Source: Echinococcus granulosus
Lineage: Eukaryota; Platyhelminthes; Cestoda; Cyclophyllidea; Taeniidae
NCBI RefSeq assembly: GCF_000524195.1
Contig: NW_020170391.1
Span: 454,273-518,272, forward strand
Reading direction: 5' to 3'
DNA: 64,000 bases
Shown: positions 1 through 11,900 of the stretch, piece after piece
How the letters are laid out: the number at the start of each line of letters is the position of its first letter
Numbering within the stretch: the stretch's first letter is position 1
Notes under the pieces: model-generated
Told to the model about the DNA's origin: nothing
Database searches by the model: none
Seen by the model: the letters and a program-made list of their open reading frames with translations, nothing else
Position numbers and translations under genes: made by a program

Positions 1-2107
1 AGATGGCAAACTGACGATGCAGATCTGCAAGAATAAGAATTAACCTGCCATTGGCAGCATTTGCAAGGGCTACCCGTTCAGGTTCGTTAGATACAGACTT
101 CCAGATGGTTGCAAATAGCGAAGCGCTGAAAAGAATAAGCAGATCATTTTCGACATCTATCGAACATTTGCCACTCGCCAGTTTGGTACATGCAAGCTGA
201 AAATCAGCAATGCACATTTCTACTATCATGACCAGCATATCACAACTGGATAAGTGACGTTTGGATAAGTCACAAAGAAGATTAAAAACAGCCAAGGAGC
301 CGCTGCTACTTGTTTTCAGTCGGTGTAGTAATGTATCATTCCCAAAAAGCACCTTGAAAGTAGATATGACCAAACTGGGTGAATTTTTTGGAGTCCTTTT
401 AAGCAAACAATACGCAAGTTCGCATAAGATCTTAATATGACAAGGAGAGAGTTGAAGAATCGACTCATTTGGCGGTTGACTTAAATATGATCTGACTTTC
501 TGTCCGAATTGATCGCCTTCAACTGGCATTGTGGATTCAGTAAAGAGGAGAATAGCGTGCACATGTTGTACTATATCGCCGTAAGTCAACAATGGAAGAC
601 AATAAGTCGGTGGTACGTAAGTTCGTGAGGCTGAAGACGGCTTCGACCTGAGAGCGACTGCAGGCGACATCAACTCAAGTCCATGAAGAATATTCAATAG
701 CCGCTTGTTCCAACCAGAAAAGTCAAGAGAGACAAACTTTACGCAGCTAGACTGATGTGACTCTGAGAGGCACTTTTTAACTCCCAAACAGATGCCAGCC
801 AAGACAGCGAAGTAGAGATTGGTCGCTATGAGTTTTTGCGATATTTCCGTTGAAACAAAGGGAGCTTGCGCATTGCGTCGAGGCACAAAACTTGAGCTGA
901 TCTGACGGTACTCACTGACAGCCTTTTGCAGAGATACGTCGGCATCCTCAAGCAGATGTCCAAGCATATCACAGGTGGATTCCGTGAGTAAGTGGCCGGT
1001 GTCTGGACTTGATAAATCAAACCACCATCGCCTCAGGTTGCAAGAAAGTTCGGACAAAAGTGTGCCGACAGCGACACCACGATAACCACTCGATGCATCT
1101 ACACACCACCCAATAAGAATGTCTGCCAAGTCTGAAAATCTCTTGCTGAATTCCAGCTGATTATAAGCACCCACCAATGATATGAAACGGGCAAGACGTG
1201 AAACATTCCCAGCCTGATCAAGTGAATCCGTTAACGAAACAAGATCAGATATTAAATTAGCAGTTATCTGACAAACGCGTACATCGCAAACTGTATTTTG
1301 ATGGCACCCAGTAGATGAACTGCAGCTAGACAGAATACGACTAATAAAGGAAAGTATGCCAGATCGATACTGTGAAGATGTGTTGCAAGACAGGCTTCGT
1401 AGCATTCTAGCAACGTAGGCTACTTTCAATTCATTGGAGCTGCCACTTAGATGAGACGACTCTGCTTGACTGCAGGATAATTCCGTATCCGACTCCAATT
1501 TGACGTCTTCCAATTTGTACAGTCCATAAAAAACAACTAAATGAATGCAAATATCCCCAATCAGAGAAATCAACCGGACCGGACAGTGCTTTTCACAGAC
1601 GGTAATTTCCAAAACACGCAAATGAGTCTCAACGGACCGAAATCCATTAGCGGGAGCGCCACGCTTGTTAATCCTTGTAGATTTTGATGAAGATAATTCC
1701 AACGAATCAAGCAATTCAATCAACTGTTTTGCCGAAGATATACGAAATCTTTGCGATAAGTTGGCACTAATTATCCTTTTTACAAGCTGATTAAATCTGT
1801 TATAATGGCGACTGGGAAATGGGGGAGGAAGACTCTGCATTTGTGATGTGAGCTCCCATTTTTGTCGCGAAAGATCAAAGTCATAGCCGCAGCCTTGAAA
1901 TTGTAGCAGTTTGATAAGTGAACTAGTATGCAAGTCAACGAGACCGCTGGAACTGGATATCGACATTTGTGCCATTTGTGCACCAATGGTGGCTTCGTTG
2001 AAGTTTTTGTGGTCAAATTTTGATGAGGAATTCTCCGAAAACTTTTTCCGTTTGGAATTAATATCGTTGGGTGGGCAACTTTTTTGAGCAGATTGAATCA
2101 AAATGGC
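1..2107 (-). CDS. SMG1: SMG1 PI3K-related kinase, N-terminal part (partial, continues beyond left edge)
   Basis: One reading frame stays open on the minus strand from 2107 to the window edge, about 702 codons. SMG1 is the kinase that phosphorylates UPF1 in nonsense-mediated mRNA decay; this part is the helical N-terminal solenoid, and the kinase domain would lie off the left edge. The best match is the segment DILIGWCVD followed by a leucine-rich stretch ending GHLLEDAD, which parallels DILVGWHID and GQFLEDME at the same spacing in human SMG1; helical repeats with Leu/Ser runs continue to the edge. The exon begins after a pyrimidine-rich tract and CCATAG at 2108-2109; an in-frame stop overlaps that acceptor, so coding upstream must come by splicing. 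The first ATG in the exon is at 1975-1973 and is in frame, so it could be the start if the transcript begins or is trans-spliced here. Family recalled from memory; moderately strong. Confidence 0.82.
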
Positions 2108-2305
2108 CTATGGCATAAAACAACCAAAACAGTACAGCAGGTGAGAAAAATTAAGTGTCGATGCTAAATTACAAAAAATAGTACTCCAAGTGCTAACAAA
2201 CAATTAACATTCAGGAGTAATGGATGCGTTATACAGTAAACGATCGATGAAAACTAGCACGGCAGCTCATGATCACCATAAAAACAGTTATATAACAGGA
2301 CGCAC

Positions 2306-2837
2306 CTCAGTTCTATCATCAAATGATGCCCCCAACTGTACCAATTTACGGACAGTATCCCACATATGCGCTGATTGAGCAAGAAGCAGAGGGGTTTCAT
2401 TTTTCTAAAACACCGTTGACAGTAAACCCATAGTACCTTTGTGTAAACATCGACATCAGCTCCACTCGCGACAAGCATGTCAACTGTTGTAACATGGCCA
2501 CGCGTCGCAGCGAAGTGAATTGGCCTCCAACCCAACTACAAGCACAAAATAATTTGCTGATCAGCTTACGTTAGTTGATGCGTTCGGATTGGCCTTGTTA
2601 CTTAAAAACCAGCGAACAATCTCCTTATTTCCAATGTACGCGGCAAGGATCAAACCGGTGACATTTTTGTGCTATCCATCAGGCTAAGTAAAATTCGTGT
2701 ACCTCCACTTCGTTGATAGAATGTGTTGCAAAGATATCAATGTCCTCAAGATTCCTTGATAACCTTTGAATAGTTGATAGTTTTGACCTTCTGATAGCTA
2801 AAAACCAGTCGTTCAAATCTCCCACCCATTTTTCCAT
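2306..2837 (-). CDS. Ankyrin-repeat protein exons (separate gene or 5' end of SMG1)
   Basis: Four exons: 2837-2703, 2671-2570, 2535-2437, 2404-2306 (45, 34, 33 and 33 codons), all phase 0, separated by introns of 31, 34 and 32 nt with GT-AG ends. The start ATG at 2837 follows an in-frame TGA and a possible acceptor TATTTAG near 2861. Exons 2-4 each carry one ankyrin unit: GLILAAYIGN, PIHFAATRGH and TPLLLAQSAH, each followed by a helix and a GAD/GAS-type turn. Each exon equals one 33-residue repeat, typical of ankyrin genes. If exon 4 is not spliced, the frame stops at TAA 2290-2288 giving about 150 residues. If the GAG/GTGCGT donor at 2305 is used, the next acceptor (2108) joins in phase 0 to the SMG1 exon. 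No AATAAA or ATTAAA lies between 2305 and 2108. No specific ankyrin family recognised. Confidence 0.72.
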
Positions 2838-3841
2838 AAAGTTAGATGACCCAGCTCTAAATACACAGACGAGAAATCAACGCACAGATAATCACACCGA
2901 GTCGTAAACAGAATGACCCGGGCCGACGTTTGTGGCGACTATAACAAAAAACGAACTCAATTGCTGCAACTCCTTTTGCCATAAAAACTACTTTTAATGT
3001 AAAAAATTTTAATTTAATATTTTTTTAGTTTTTTGAATCATTTATTAAAGGCTTTTATGATCTATAAAGGACGATTAGCCATGCAAAGTAGTTGAAGGGC
3101 AGAGGCGTTAATTAAAACTATTACCCCTGTATTAAAACCATTGCATCCCGTGGCTAAAATATATAAGATTTGCGGATTTTGGTCTCCTTGCCTAAAGGCG
3201 TACGCTCACGCAAAATGCACCCATATTCACACGAGACTTTTTTCCTCATTCAGTTCATGGATGCATAAATGCTGAGAGCTTAGAAGTCTCGAAGAAAGCG
3301 CCATTGGCAGAGCTTTTACTAAGGCTGATTACAAAGGTGTACATGGAGTCACTTTTTTTGCTATTTTAGCAACACTGCAATAAGTCAACAATCATTGAAA
3401 AAGTAAAGGGATGGTTAAAAAGTGGAATCAAAAAGTTGGTTGCATTTGCTAAAGTAATCTAATGCCGACCGAGACTTGTGAAAGCTCAGAACATTCAGTG
3501 TTATAATGTGTCGCGAATCTCTTTCGCGTCACATAGATAGGCGATGTAAGATTCAACAAGTTTGTATTTTATCAGACATGCAGAAGAGGTGCGTTAGCAT
3601 CACCCGTGAAAAACCTGGAAACTGCTCCTACGTAAGGGCGAGTATCGCTACAGTATGACAGGAGCACCTTTCCATTTTCTTTGGGTTAAGCAATGCTAAT
3701 CCGGAAGTAATCGATTTTGCCCGTCATAAGGGAAATAATTTTCGGTAGTGTCACAGTACTTCTAAATATTTGAAAAGTGCTTATGGACAAGTACCCTAAT
3801 ACCGGAGAAAAATTATGCTGGACTATTATTACCTCCTTTTA

Positions 3842-4375
3842 AAACGGCGACCATGGGCAGTAGTGACGGCCGGAAAGTAGGAAAGGGGCTGTAGCGTCCG
3901 GAGACTTCCCTGAAGACGAAAGAAGACACAATACTCTGGCAGAATATATATATTCAACACGGAGAAGGTGTCTGGGCTATTGGCATGGCCCAAAAGGCCA
4001 GCCCCACTCAGCGAGGTACAAGGGGGCTAATTCAAAGTCCAAAAGTGGCGCCTCACCAGAACCGAGGGATAAACCACTATCGTATTACATAGCCTCCCTC
4101 CTCTTTTGAGCGTCATCCCCGGCGCATCCGCAGGTCAACCTCCCGCGTCAGCCATTACAACGTAGCCGGTGCTGTAAAGAAACACCCGCGATCCGACCGT
4201 GCCAGTCACCAAATTCGCGTGCAACCGAGGAGATGCTTGACATCAACGTCACTGATCCCTCTGGGCAACTTAACTGGATCTGGGGTTTCATCTGATTTAG
4301 GAACGGCGACCATGGGCAGTGGTGACGACCAAAAAATAGGAAAGGGGCAATGTGGCATCCCACGTCACCAATAAT
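3842..4375 (+). repeat. Dispersed repeat, copy A, with internal direct repeat
   Basis: A GC-richer island. Its outer parts begin with near-identical blocks at 3843-3905 and 4302-4362, both starting AACGGCGACCATGGGCAG and both carrying AGGAAAGGGGC further on, 459 bp apart. The middle (about 4086-4260) matches copy B near 6990-7180 through blocks such as TTTGAGC, CGTCAG and AACGTCACTGATCCCTC. The 3906-4020 part matches copy C through GACTTCCCTGA and GGAATATG-like blocks and a GGCC-rich patch. The short direct repeats flanking about 400 bp resemble a small non-autonomous LTR-type (TRIM-like) element, but ends and target-site duplications were not established. Confidence 0.6.
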
Positions 4376-5496
4376 TGCTTACGGAGGAAATTGTGGGCGG
4401 ACACGTTGTATTGCAAAATAGGCTTCGTCATGACAGCAGAGTTTCTTATGAACTAATGCGTAAAATGCGACTCCGAGGACATCTATCTGGCCAGGAGACC
4501 TTAAATACGGTATGGCACGGCGGTCACAGTAAGACATTTAATTGAAGTAAACGCCTCGAAGGCTCCCGTTTGTCTGTTATTGACAGCCTCAGTCAGCCTT
4601 GCTAGACACTTCTACTAACCCGTGTAATCCTGTCATGATATTGCACATGAGATGAATACCCTCACGGAAAAGTTGGGCACGGGTATTTACGAACACTTGC
4701 AATTTCAAAAAGTTTGCGCACCTATGGCTTGGAAGACAGTTTTCTGCTAATATCCAGCCCAGAATAATTGAATACCTTAGCGAGATTGAAAAATGTCTCG
4801 TCAAGGGAGGCCGTGATTTTCGGTATTGCATTGCTGCGATGATGGAACCTGAGACGGCACTTCTACGCTGGTGACGAAGCTAAGCAGGATGTCCTAGGAT
4901 GATTTACCTTTGTTGGTAAATCTACGCCAAAGCCTCCGCGGCATCACTTAAGCACTGGGACGAACATAGAGACGGAATGTGTATAAACTCAAGTTCAGCT
5001 TTGAATCGAGGGACCCGCTTAATATTTCCTGCAGGCATCCTGTAGAGAGGCCAATTGTAAAAGAAAAATGGATATCAACGGATTGGATTTAAGTTCTACA
5101 CAAATCTGATAGGGGAAGGAGGACGAGTTAGACGAAGATGCCAAAGAAGTCTTCATTATGGCAGCACCAAGTTGTGCACTCAGAGTGGGCCAAGCTGTGA
5201 TTGTGGTTACGCTTCACAGTGCACGCCACTTTGGGGACCATCGACAAAAGAACAAACCAAAAGAACCACAGCTGACAGTGCTTAGAATGTTAGTGATGTT
5301 GAGTTCGCAGATAACCTCGTGCGTAATACTTTGCACCGTATCATGATTTCCAGCCTAGGTCCCCTTACTTTCACAATATGATCGGCACAGCATAAGGCCA
5401 AAAAAGACTTCCCAACAACCCCCTTTTACACCTTCGCCTTATTTGAAATTTTTGACAGCCAAAGTAGTGTCAAAAAGGAACGTTTCACTGCAGCGT

Positions 5497-5502
5497 TTTA
5501 TT
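5497..5502 (-). terminator. Probable LSM1 polyadenylation signal (AATAAA)
   Basis: A canonical AATAAA hexamer on the minus strand lies about 95 nt beyond the LSM1 stop codon, the expected distance for a short 3' UTR. Confidence 0.55.
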
Positions 5503-5595
5503 TTCTTGAAAAAAATTAACAAAAGTTACTGATTGCACTATTCGTTGGTAAATAATGTTTAACAAACCTCTATATGGGTGACGGTGGATTTAAAT

Positions 5596-6260
5596 TCACA
5601 TATCATCCATGAAATCTTGCTCCAACCATGGGATTCCACGTGAAGCGAGTATTTCCATTCTGCGTTTGTGCGCCTCTCTCCGTTCAGCAACAAACTCTGC
5701 CTGCAAACGGAATATTTCTTCCTCGGGAACGCGTTCCAAAGAGGAGGAAACAACATAGTCGCTTCGCTAAGAAAAAGGATACAATGGTTAATCCCTGCAA
5801 AAGTCGAGGTTTCACTGAGATTTTTGTCTCAACCAAAAGGTCAGGGATGCCAAGTACAATAAAGATATCAAGTGCAAAAAATACAGCAAGTGGTCTAAAA
5901 ACCAAAAGACAAGATCAGGAGATTCAAGAAACGCTTACAAGCTCCCCGATGAGAGATATGTTTTCACCACGAACCAACACGATACCCTGGCTTACGTCGG
6001 CATATTTATTTCCAACAAAAATTCGTTCAACCGCCTCACTCAAAACGATGTTGCCTCAAAAAAGTGATCAGTCGCAGACGCTTACCGAACTGGTCGACAG
6101 CTCTCAAGTACCCAATGTAACACTTGTGTCCACGGAGTTTGACCAGTAGACATTCTAAAATTCCTTAAGTTTAAGTAGACTTACTTCCTAAGTCGTTAAG
6201 TAAGCTTGCAGATCCTGGTAAATTAAGGAAACCCTGCCCACCGTCATTCAAAGACTGCAT
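5596..6260 (-). CDS. LSM1: LSM1, U6-snRNA-associated Sm-like protein (mRNA decapping activator)
   Basis: Complete four-exon gene: 6260-6185, 6154-6086, 6054-5939, 5766-5596; introns 30, 31 and 172 nt, all GT-AG; phases agree and give 143 residues (human LSM1 is 133). LSM1 is the distinguishing subunit of the cytoplasmic Lsm1-7 ring, which binds the 3' end of oligoadenylated mRNA and with Pat1 promotes decapping in P bodies. The protein has the LSM1 lead-in LPGSASLLNDL, the Sm1 motif (GYLRAVDQFGNIVLSEAVERI), the linker VGNKYADV typical of LSM1, and the Sm2 motif GIVLVRGENISLIGEL. A charged helical tail (VPEEEIFRLQAEFVAERR) ends with RGIPW, as in LSM1 tails that run over the ring. The start ATG 6260 gives MQSLNDGGQ and is the only one fitting before the Sm fold. 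Confidence 0.95.
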
Positions 6261-6889
6261 CTTCGGGTTAAGTGTCGATGGTCATTTAGGCGGACCTATT
6301 TGCACGGCTTAGAAACATAAGACCCAGTAACCTTGAAAAAGGGGTAACTTAACGAACAGGGATGCAAAAAATTGAGCATGGATTGATTTAACTACAACTA
6401 TAGACAAATTTTCAAAATAACAAATTAAGCTTTTATTGACTTAAAGTCGAAGGCACCACATGGAAGGTTGGTAACGAGAAGTTTGTATGCCCTTACAATA
6501 ATGCGCTAAATGGTCATTTAAGTGAAATTTGTTTGTAGCCTATTGTGTTCCTGTTCATTTTGTTAACCACAATTAATGGTTTGTGGCTTTTTTGGCTTTT
6601 ATTGTTACCTATAAATAGCTAAAGTCAAAGAGCCTACTAGTGGCACTAAACAACAAGGAAATTTTACGTGATTTGGAGGATTTCATGCTTTTTTAAGAAA
6701 ACCTCCATTGTATCACATGACTTTATCATCTGGAGGGGTTGTGTGCAGATTGTGTTTTATTTGAAGATGGCTCTCAGGTGGAAAGTGTTTCGTGAAAAAT
6801 TTCCTGGGTAAAATAGTGTTCCCAATGTCTTTCCTTGGGATTTCCATAAATAAGAGAAAGCACTTCATACTTGGGCTAAATAAATGTAT

Positions 6890-7190
6890 TTGACATAAAG
6901 CAGGGCTTTGAGTTACTGGCACAGCTCGAAGGCCAGTCCACCCAACCCTAAGTGGCTCGTCGGTAAACAGAGAGATAAACAAATAACCCATTACGTAGTC
7001 CTCTATCCCCCCATTTGAGCATCGTCCCCGACTCTCACCTTGATCAATCTCCCACGTCAGTCATCACAACACAATCTGTGTCAGCCGCCGCATTCGCGTA
7101 CAACTGAGAAGATAATTGCACGCAACGTCACTGATCCCTCATGGCAATTCTACTGCATCTGAAGTTTTGTCCTATTTGGAATCTGCATTG
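6890..7190 (+). repeat. Dispersed repeat, copy B
   Basis: Diverged copy of the element at 3842-4375, same orientation. Shared blocks in order: AAGGCCAG, a run ATTACGTAGTCCTCT.CCCC, TTTGAGC, CCCACGTCAGTC, CGCGTACAACTGAGAAGAT, CAACGTCACTGATCCCTC and a closing TTTGG-AT segment. The outer direct repeats of copy A are not clear here, so this copy seems truncated. Confidence 0.5.
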
Positions 7191-7669
7191 GGAGACGGGG
7201 AAATGTGTTTGCTATTAAGTATAGCAACCGTTAGTTGTGGGAACACTGGCCTAAACCACAGCCATATGACAAAGAATGGGTTTTAAACAGTTTCTTGGTT
7301 TTGCCCCTGTTCCTTTTTTTATAGTTCTGCTTAGCCGTCTATCTATTTGAGTTCTATCCAACTATTAGAGAGATGAAGGAGATATCTTGTGTTTGCGTAA
7401 TTGATATCTTTATGCAGGTACCGTTGACACCTCCGTAAAGAACTTTTCTAGATGGTTTGCGGCTAATGTCTTTTCAGCTTTTAATAGTAGTCCTGTACAA
7501 CACGAGACTTGGGTAGTTACCTAAGACAAACGTCATTTTAGCCCTTTTAAGGTGATGTCAAAGTTTATCCCACCTGAAGCATATGTCCTTCTTCAGTCAC
7601 GCTAAAGGTTACTCCCCAGCAATAGAAATCAGGATAGTTGTCTGTTAAGATGGGGTCTGCTTTCTGCTG

Positions 7670-7870
7670 ATAACAATGTAGCCCCCCGTGACTTCCCTGA
7701 GGACGAAACTGGACAAAATTCTTGGGCGGAATATGTATTGTTGACGTACAGAGGGGCTGGGGGAGGAAAATCGTCTACCTGCATGGCTCGGAGGCCAGGC
7801 CCCTTTCCGGGTGCAGTGGTGAAGCCCTATGTGGCCCGTCACCAAAATAAAGATTTAGACAAACAATTAA
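7670..7870 (+). repeat. Dispersed repeat, copy C (fragment)
   Basis: Matches the left half of copy A: GTGACTTCCCTGAGGACGAAA, a GGGCGGAATATGTAT block, GCATGGCTCGGAGGCCAGGCC, then GTGGCCCGTCACCAAAATAAAG, whose tail resembles copy B (AGATAAACAAATAACCCAT). The middle part present in copies A and B is absent, so it is a partial copy. Confidence 0.45.
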
Positions 7871-8745
7871 AGTAATACAAACACATAACCCGTCAAGCTT
7901 ATCATTTACGGACCAATCCAAAAAGACTACTTCAGACCGCTGTCGCACATGCGGTAATAACGGAAGAAATTGGTACCTGTAGTTCTTTTGGTAGGTACTT
8001 TTTTTGGGTTATTATCGCCCAAGAACTTCGTTTGTCACTCGAGGGAATTCAAATTTGCAACGATTACTCCGCCAGTACTTCCTTTTCCCATTCCTTGAAC
8101 TCCATAACTTCTGATGGGAAATGAAGCTACCCCGAATTTCATGAAGCTATCAGTTGGCACTCCGCACCCCGACCCCCAGTCACCTAAACTACATGACCTT
8201 ATTCGTCAATTATCCTTACCAGATGTCACGGTGCAGTTTTGTACTTGCTGGTAACTCTACCGAATGACAAAACAGTTGGATGCAAGGACAGCAGATGGCT
8301 GATTTGGTGTGGATTACGCATAAATCTCGGAATTTGTTGCGACTGTGAGCAGACGTGGATGACTTATATGCGAGTTTGCAAGTAGCGTGTATCTGGTTCA
8401 TGGCTGTGCTCTAGTCGTCTAGCCATGCACAAGTCATCCGTAGTAAAGGAAGTCCCTAAAGTCTGCCAAGGCCAAAGACGTGTCAAACTCCATGTGTGAA
8501 TGTACCGATCAACTTCGATCTGCGCTTTTTGCTCCAAACAGTGGAGGCAACAGCCAAAAAGACAAATGTTAGCTAACAAAGGCAGGAGTTGATTTTCACA
8601 TAGCGCTAGATGCTATTTATAGGTCGAAGCTATTTACATTTTGTCACCAACTAATTTGATTTTAATATAACTTTTTGATGTGATAGAAAGTGTTTTTGAG
8701 ATTGTAAACAAAAGGAAGGACAAGTGGTTAGCAAGGCATACCTAT

Positions 8746-8772
8746 GCGGTAGAAAAATAAATTCTCTACCGC
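8746..8772. repeat. Short perfect inverted repeat (hairpin)
   Basis: GCGGTAGA and TCTACCGC form an 8-bp perfect stem around an 11-nt AT-rich loop, about 160 nt downstream of the TRPC stop codon on that gene's strand. It could be a 3'-UTR hairpin or a chance palindrome. Confidence 0.35.
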
Positions 8773-8932
8773 CAATAATGAGAATTTTATGCACATCTTA
8801 TTACTTTCCATATCGAGTATAGTAGTTTAGGGATATTTTAAAAATAAGAGTCTAAAAATAAATGAGGAAAGAGTCCGATCAATTTGAAGGTCTCAACTTC
8901 TTTGTTGCATAAACACAAAGATTCCGAGGGTT

Positions 8933-11900
8933 CTACTGTTTGTTCTCAAATGACAATGCTTCAAGCTCATCCACTTCCGATATAGTGGAATTAGTGAATG
9001 AAACTGATGACAAGGCATCTGACATGTCGTGCATCTCCTGCTCCGCCTTGTACAGCTCCCTTAGGTGTGCGTGCTTCAATGGTCGCTCAATCCGTGCTGT
9101 AAATTGACTGTCAAAACTACTCGGATCGAAACGTTGACCAGGCCGCGGTGAAAATGTTGCCAGGTTCGACACCTCTATGGGTCGACGGGTCGTTTCGAGC
9201 AAAAGGAAGCGCAACGCTTCCTCGGCGTCCTGTGAACACGCAGAGATGTCTGGATTGGCCTGGCGCTGCACCTCTGCTACCGCTTTCAACTTGCGACGCA
9301 CCGAGGGTGGCATGAGTAGCGAGCTGACGCCCCGGGTGCAACTCTTCGCCAGGGAATGCGAATACTGCGTCTCCCTTAAGCGTCTGTAGTCAGCCGAGGC
9401 TGCTGTACCACCAGCCAACGATTCGCCCACAGAGACGCCCGTCAGTTCACGAATCTCACCCTCCTCCGCGCGATGGGTGTGGGCGGTTAGCAAGTCCGAG
9501 TGTCCGCCCTCAATTACCGACGCGCGCTCCCTCGACACCGTGGTGGGACTCAAAGGAGACGCTCGAAACTCTTGCTGCTGCTGTTGTTGTTGGCGTTGGA
9601 TGTTAAGCATTGCAAGATCTAAAAGTAGTTATAGCGGAAGTAGCTATGATGAAGAGGCTGAGGAATCAGGGGCTTCAAAGTGAATCGACTAACCTCCAGA
9701 TTTGTTTTCAGCTTCCTTTTGCTTTTGAAGTTGGAACAAGTAACGTCTCATGATGTTACATTTCACCCGAGTGAGATGTGACTAAAACATATTGGGTGAA
9801 AAAATCACTTGTTCTGATTTATGTCAATTAAAAATAGGGATTGATGAAGCTTTTAGTCGTTTTGGCATTAGGTGATTGTGGATAAGTAGTTACTTGCAAG
9901 CGCATACTTAAAAAATACTAATATGTAAAGACGAGTGCTTAAAATTACACCCATTTGCTCAACAATCGCAGCCATTATTTTTTCGTACGAATAACGTTCA
10001 AAACCCAAATACTTGATCAGTTTAAAGCGCAATAGAATGATTGTGTACCTCAAGGTCTCTGCTCTTTTCAAGCAAGGAGGATCGGGCTGCGAGAATACTG
10101 CCTTCGTTTGATTTGAATTTTGACATCCGAACCATATTTGGGTCATCCGTTTTCAAATCCAGATCTTCTCCTTCGTCTAAGTATTTTTCTGTTTCATAAT
10201 TTCTTAACTTGTGCCCTCCAGATCTCTCAACCCTGCAACCGAGAAGAGTTCTGCGGATTCGTCGAATGATCTTAGTAATGGCAACACGGGACGGAAGAAA
10301 ATTTAAGGGAGCCGGTAGCACGCCCTCATGTTCAATGTAGACCAACCAGAGATTTGCACGAGCAAATTTCCATTCCTCCAAGCGATCGCCCTGATTTCGA
10401 AGAGAGTAGATAACACTTATCTCACTTCCTTCACAAATATTCCAAGTTTATTAAACAAGCATGCTAAGATATTGTTAAAGTTGCGCATTTTTACCCCATT
10501 AATACATTTTTAAAATTAGAACCTCTTTTTTTTTAGAAATTCTGTACGCTAACTAGCATTTATTTAGAAGGCATGATAATAACTCACCTCCAAATTACTG
10601 GAAGAATTATTTTGACCTACAAATGAGTTTTCGTCCATGAATGATGGAGATAAAAAAATGCGTCAAGCTTCTGAATGAGTTAAAGCGTTTACTTGGACTG
10701 GGCATTACCCAATAATGCTGCAACCAATTTCAGCCACTTGGTCTTAAGCTGCCAACAGAGGCCGATGACAAATGTGCCTTTGCCCTTTTTTTTCAAACCT
10801 ACGGGTCGAACCATAAAGGACAACTAGTCTTTTTCGTTTCTAACTGGCCAACAAAAGAGCCCTCTAAAAGAGGTTACAGGATGTGTCCACTTTTTTTATT
10901 CCGAGTGGATGAACAAAGCGGCTTGACAACAGATTTTTGCTACATTAACATGCGTTAAGACAAAATGTTTGAACCCTGACTTTTTGTCACGGATCCAGTA
11001 AAAACTGCCAAGTCAGCCTAATGATTATATGATTAATTATTGTCTGTGGACTAAGACAAATCCAAAAATAGATTTAAAAAGAGCGGCAGAATTCAACAGA
11101 TGTTAATGAATCCAACACAATGCATTTATGAGTTTATGCCGAAGGGCTGAGTGGTTGATCCAAGAGTCATGAGGTAGGAATGAAAAAGGCGGTAATTTCT
11201 ATCCAGAAAACAACATTTGGGTAATTTGCTGTTAACCTTTCGTCCTGCTTCCTGTAATGCTATCTGATTCAATATTAGCAACCTAGTCCCACCATCTTAG
11301 AGTAACTATAAGAGTGGGGCATGGAATCGGACAGCAAATATTTTAGACAGAGAATAGCGTTCATTCTTCTTTGCGTGTTTGTTGCACGATCAGTTAACCT
11401 TGGAGGGATAGTGTTGGCAACAGTAGTATCGGTGAAGCGAGTGCCGGAACTAGTGGCTCTATGGGTGTTGCTCAGTGATGGAGCCGACAACGATTTCAAC
11501 AACAGTAGCAAAAATTAAAGAAGGCAAGGACACAGGAAGCAACTACCGTTTGCAATGCGTAACACCTATATCATAATGGCCATCTGTTTCATAAGTTTAT
11601 GGAAATAGACACGAAGACTAATGTAACACATCACTGTTTCACTCGAATTTTAATTACCGGGTGCTTACTTTGGCAAAATTTCGCTACCTTTTGAAGCAAG
11701 TCTATGAATAAACTACACCGGCGTGCACGAATACCTGAATCTCGTCGAATGATTTGCTCATCATGGCGATGAGCATGTTGAGAAGAATTATTATCATGCA
11801 GGCATTGTAGACGGCATAGAGGACCGAGCCCAGGCTCGATATCATAAAAGCGGCATTATTCACTCGAAGATGCTCATGCCCGGGATAGACGCTGGCCAAT

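Larger units (their letters stand above)
2838..5595. other. Intergenic region between LSM1 and the ankyrin exons
   Basis: No convincing gene. Short open frames here lack splice-consistent neighbours and family features. The region holds the GC-richer repeat copy at about 3842-4375 and a possible LSM1 polyadenylation signal at 5497-5502; the rest is AT-rich unique-looking sequence. Confidence 0.6.
6261..8932. other. Intergenic region between TRPC and LSM1
   Basis: No convincing gene. It contains repeat copies B and C and a short inverted repeat near 8746-8772. Short frames such as those near 8216-8579 have no recognisable product and no phase-consistent splicing. Confidence 0.6.

Noticed and set aside
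5628..6149. 173-codon open frame on the plus strand
   Set aside because: It overlaps the LSM1 exons on the opposite strand; the LSM1 model has clear Sm motifs and consistent splicing, so this is an antisense shadow.
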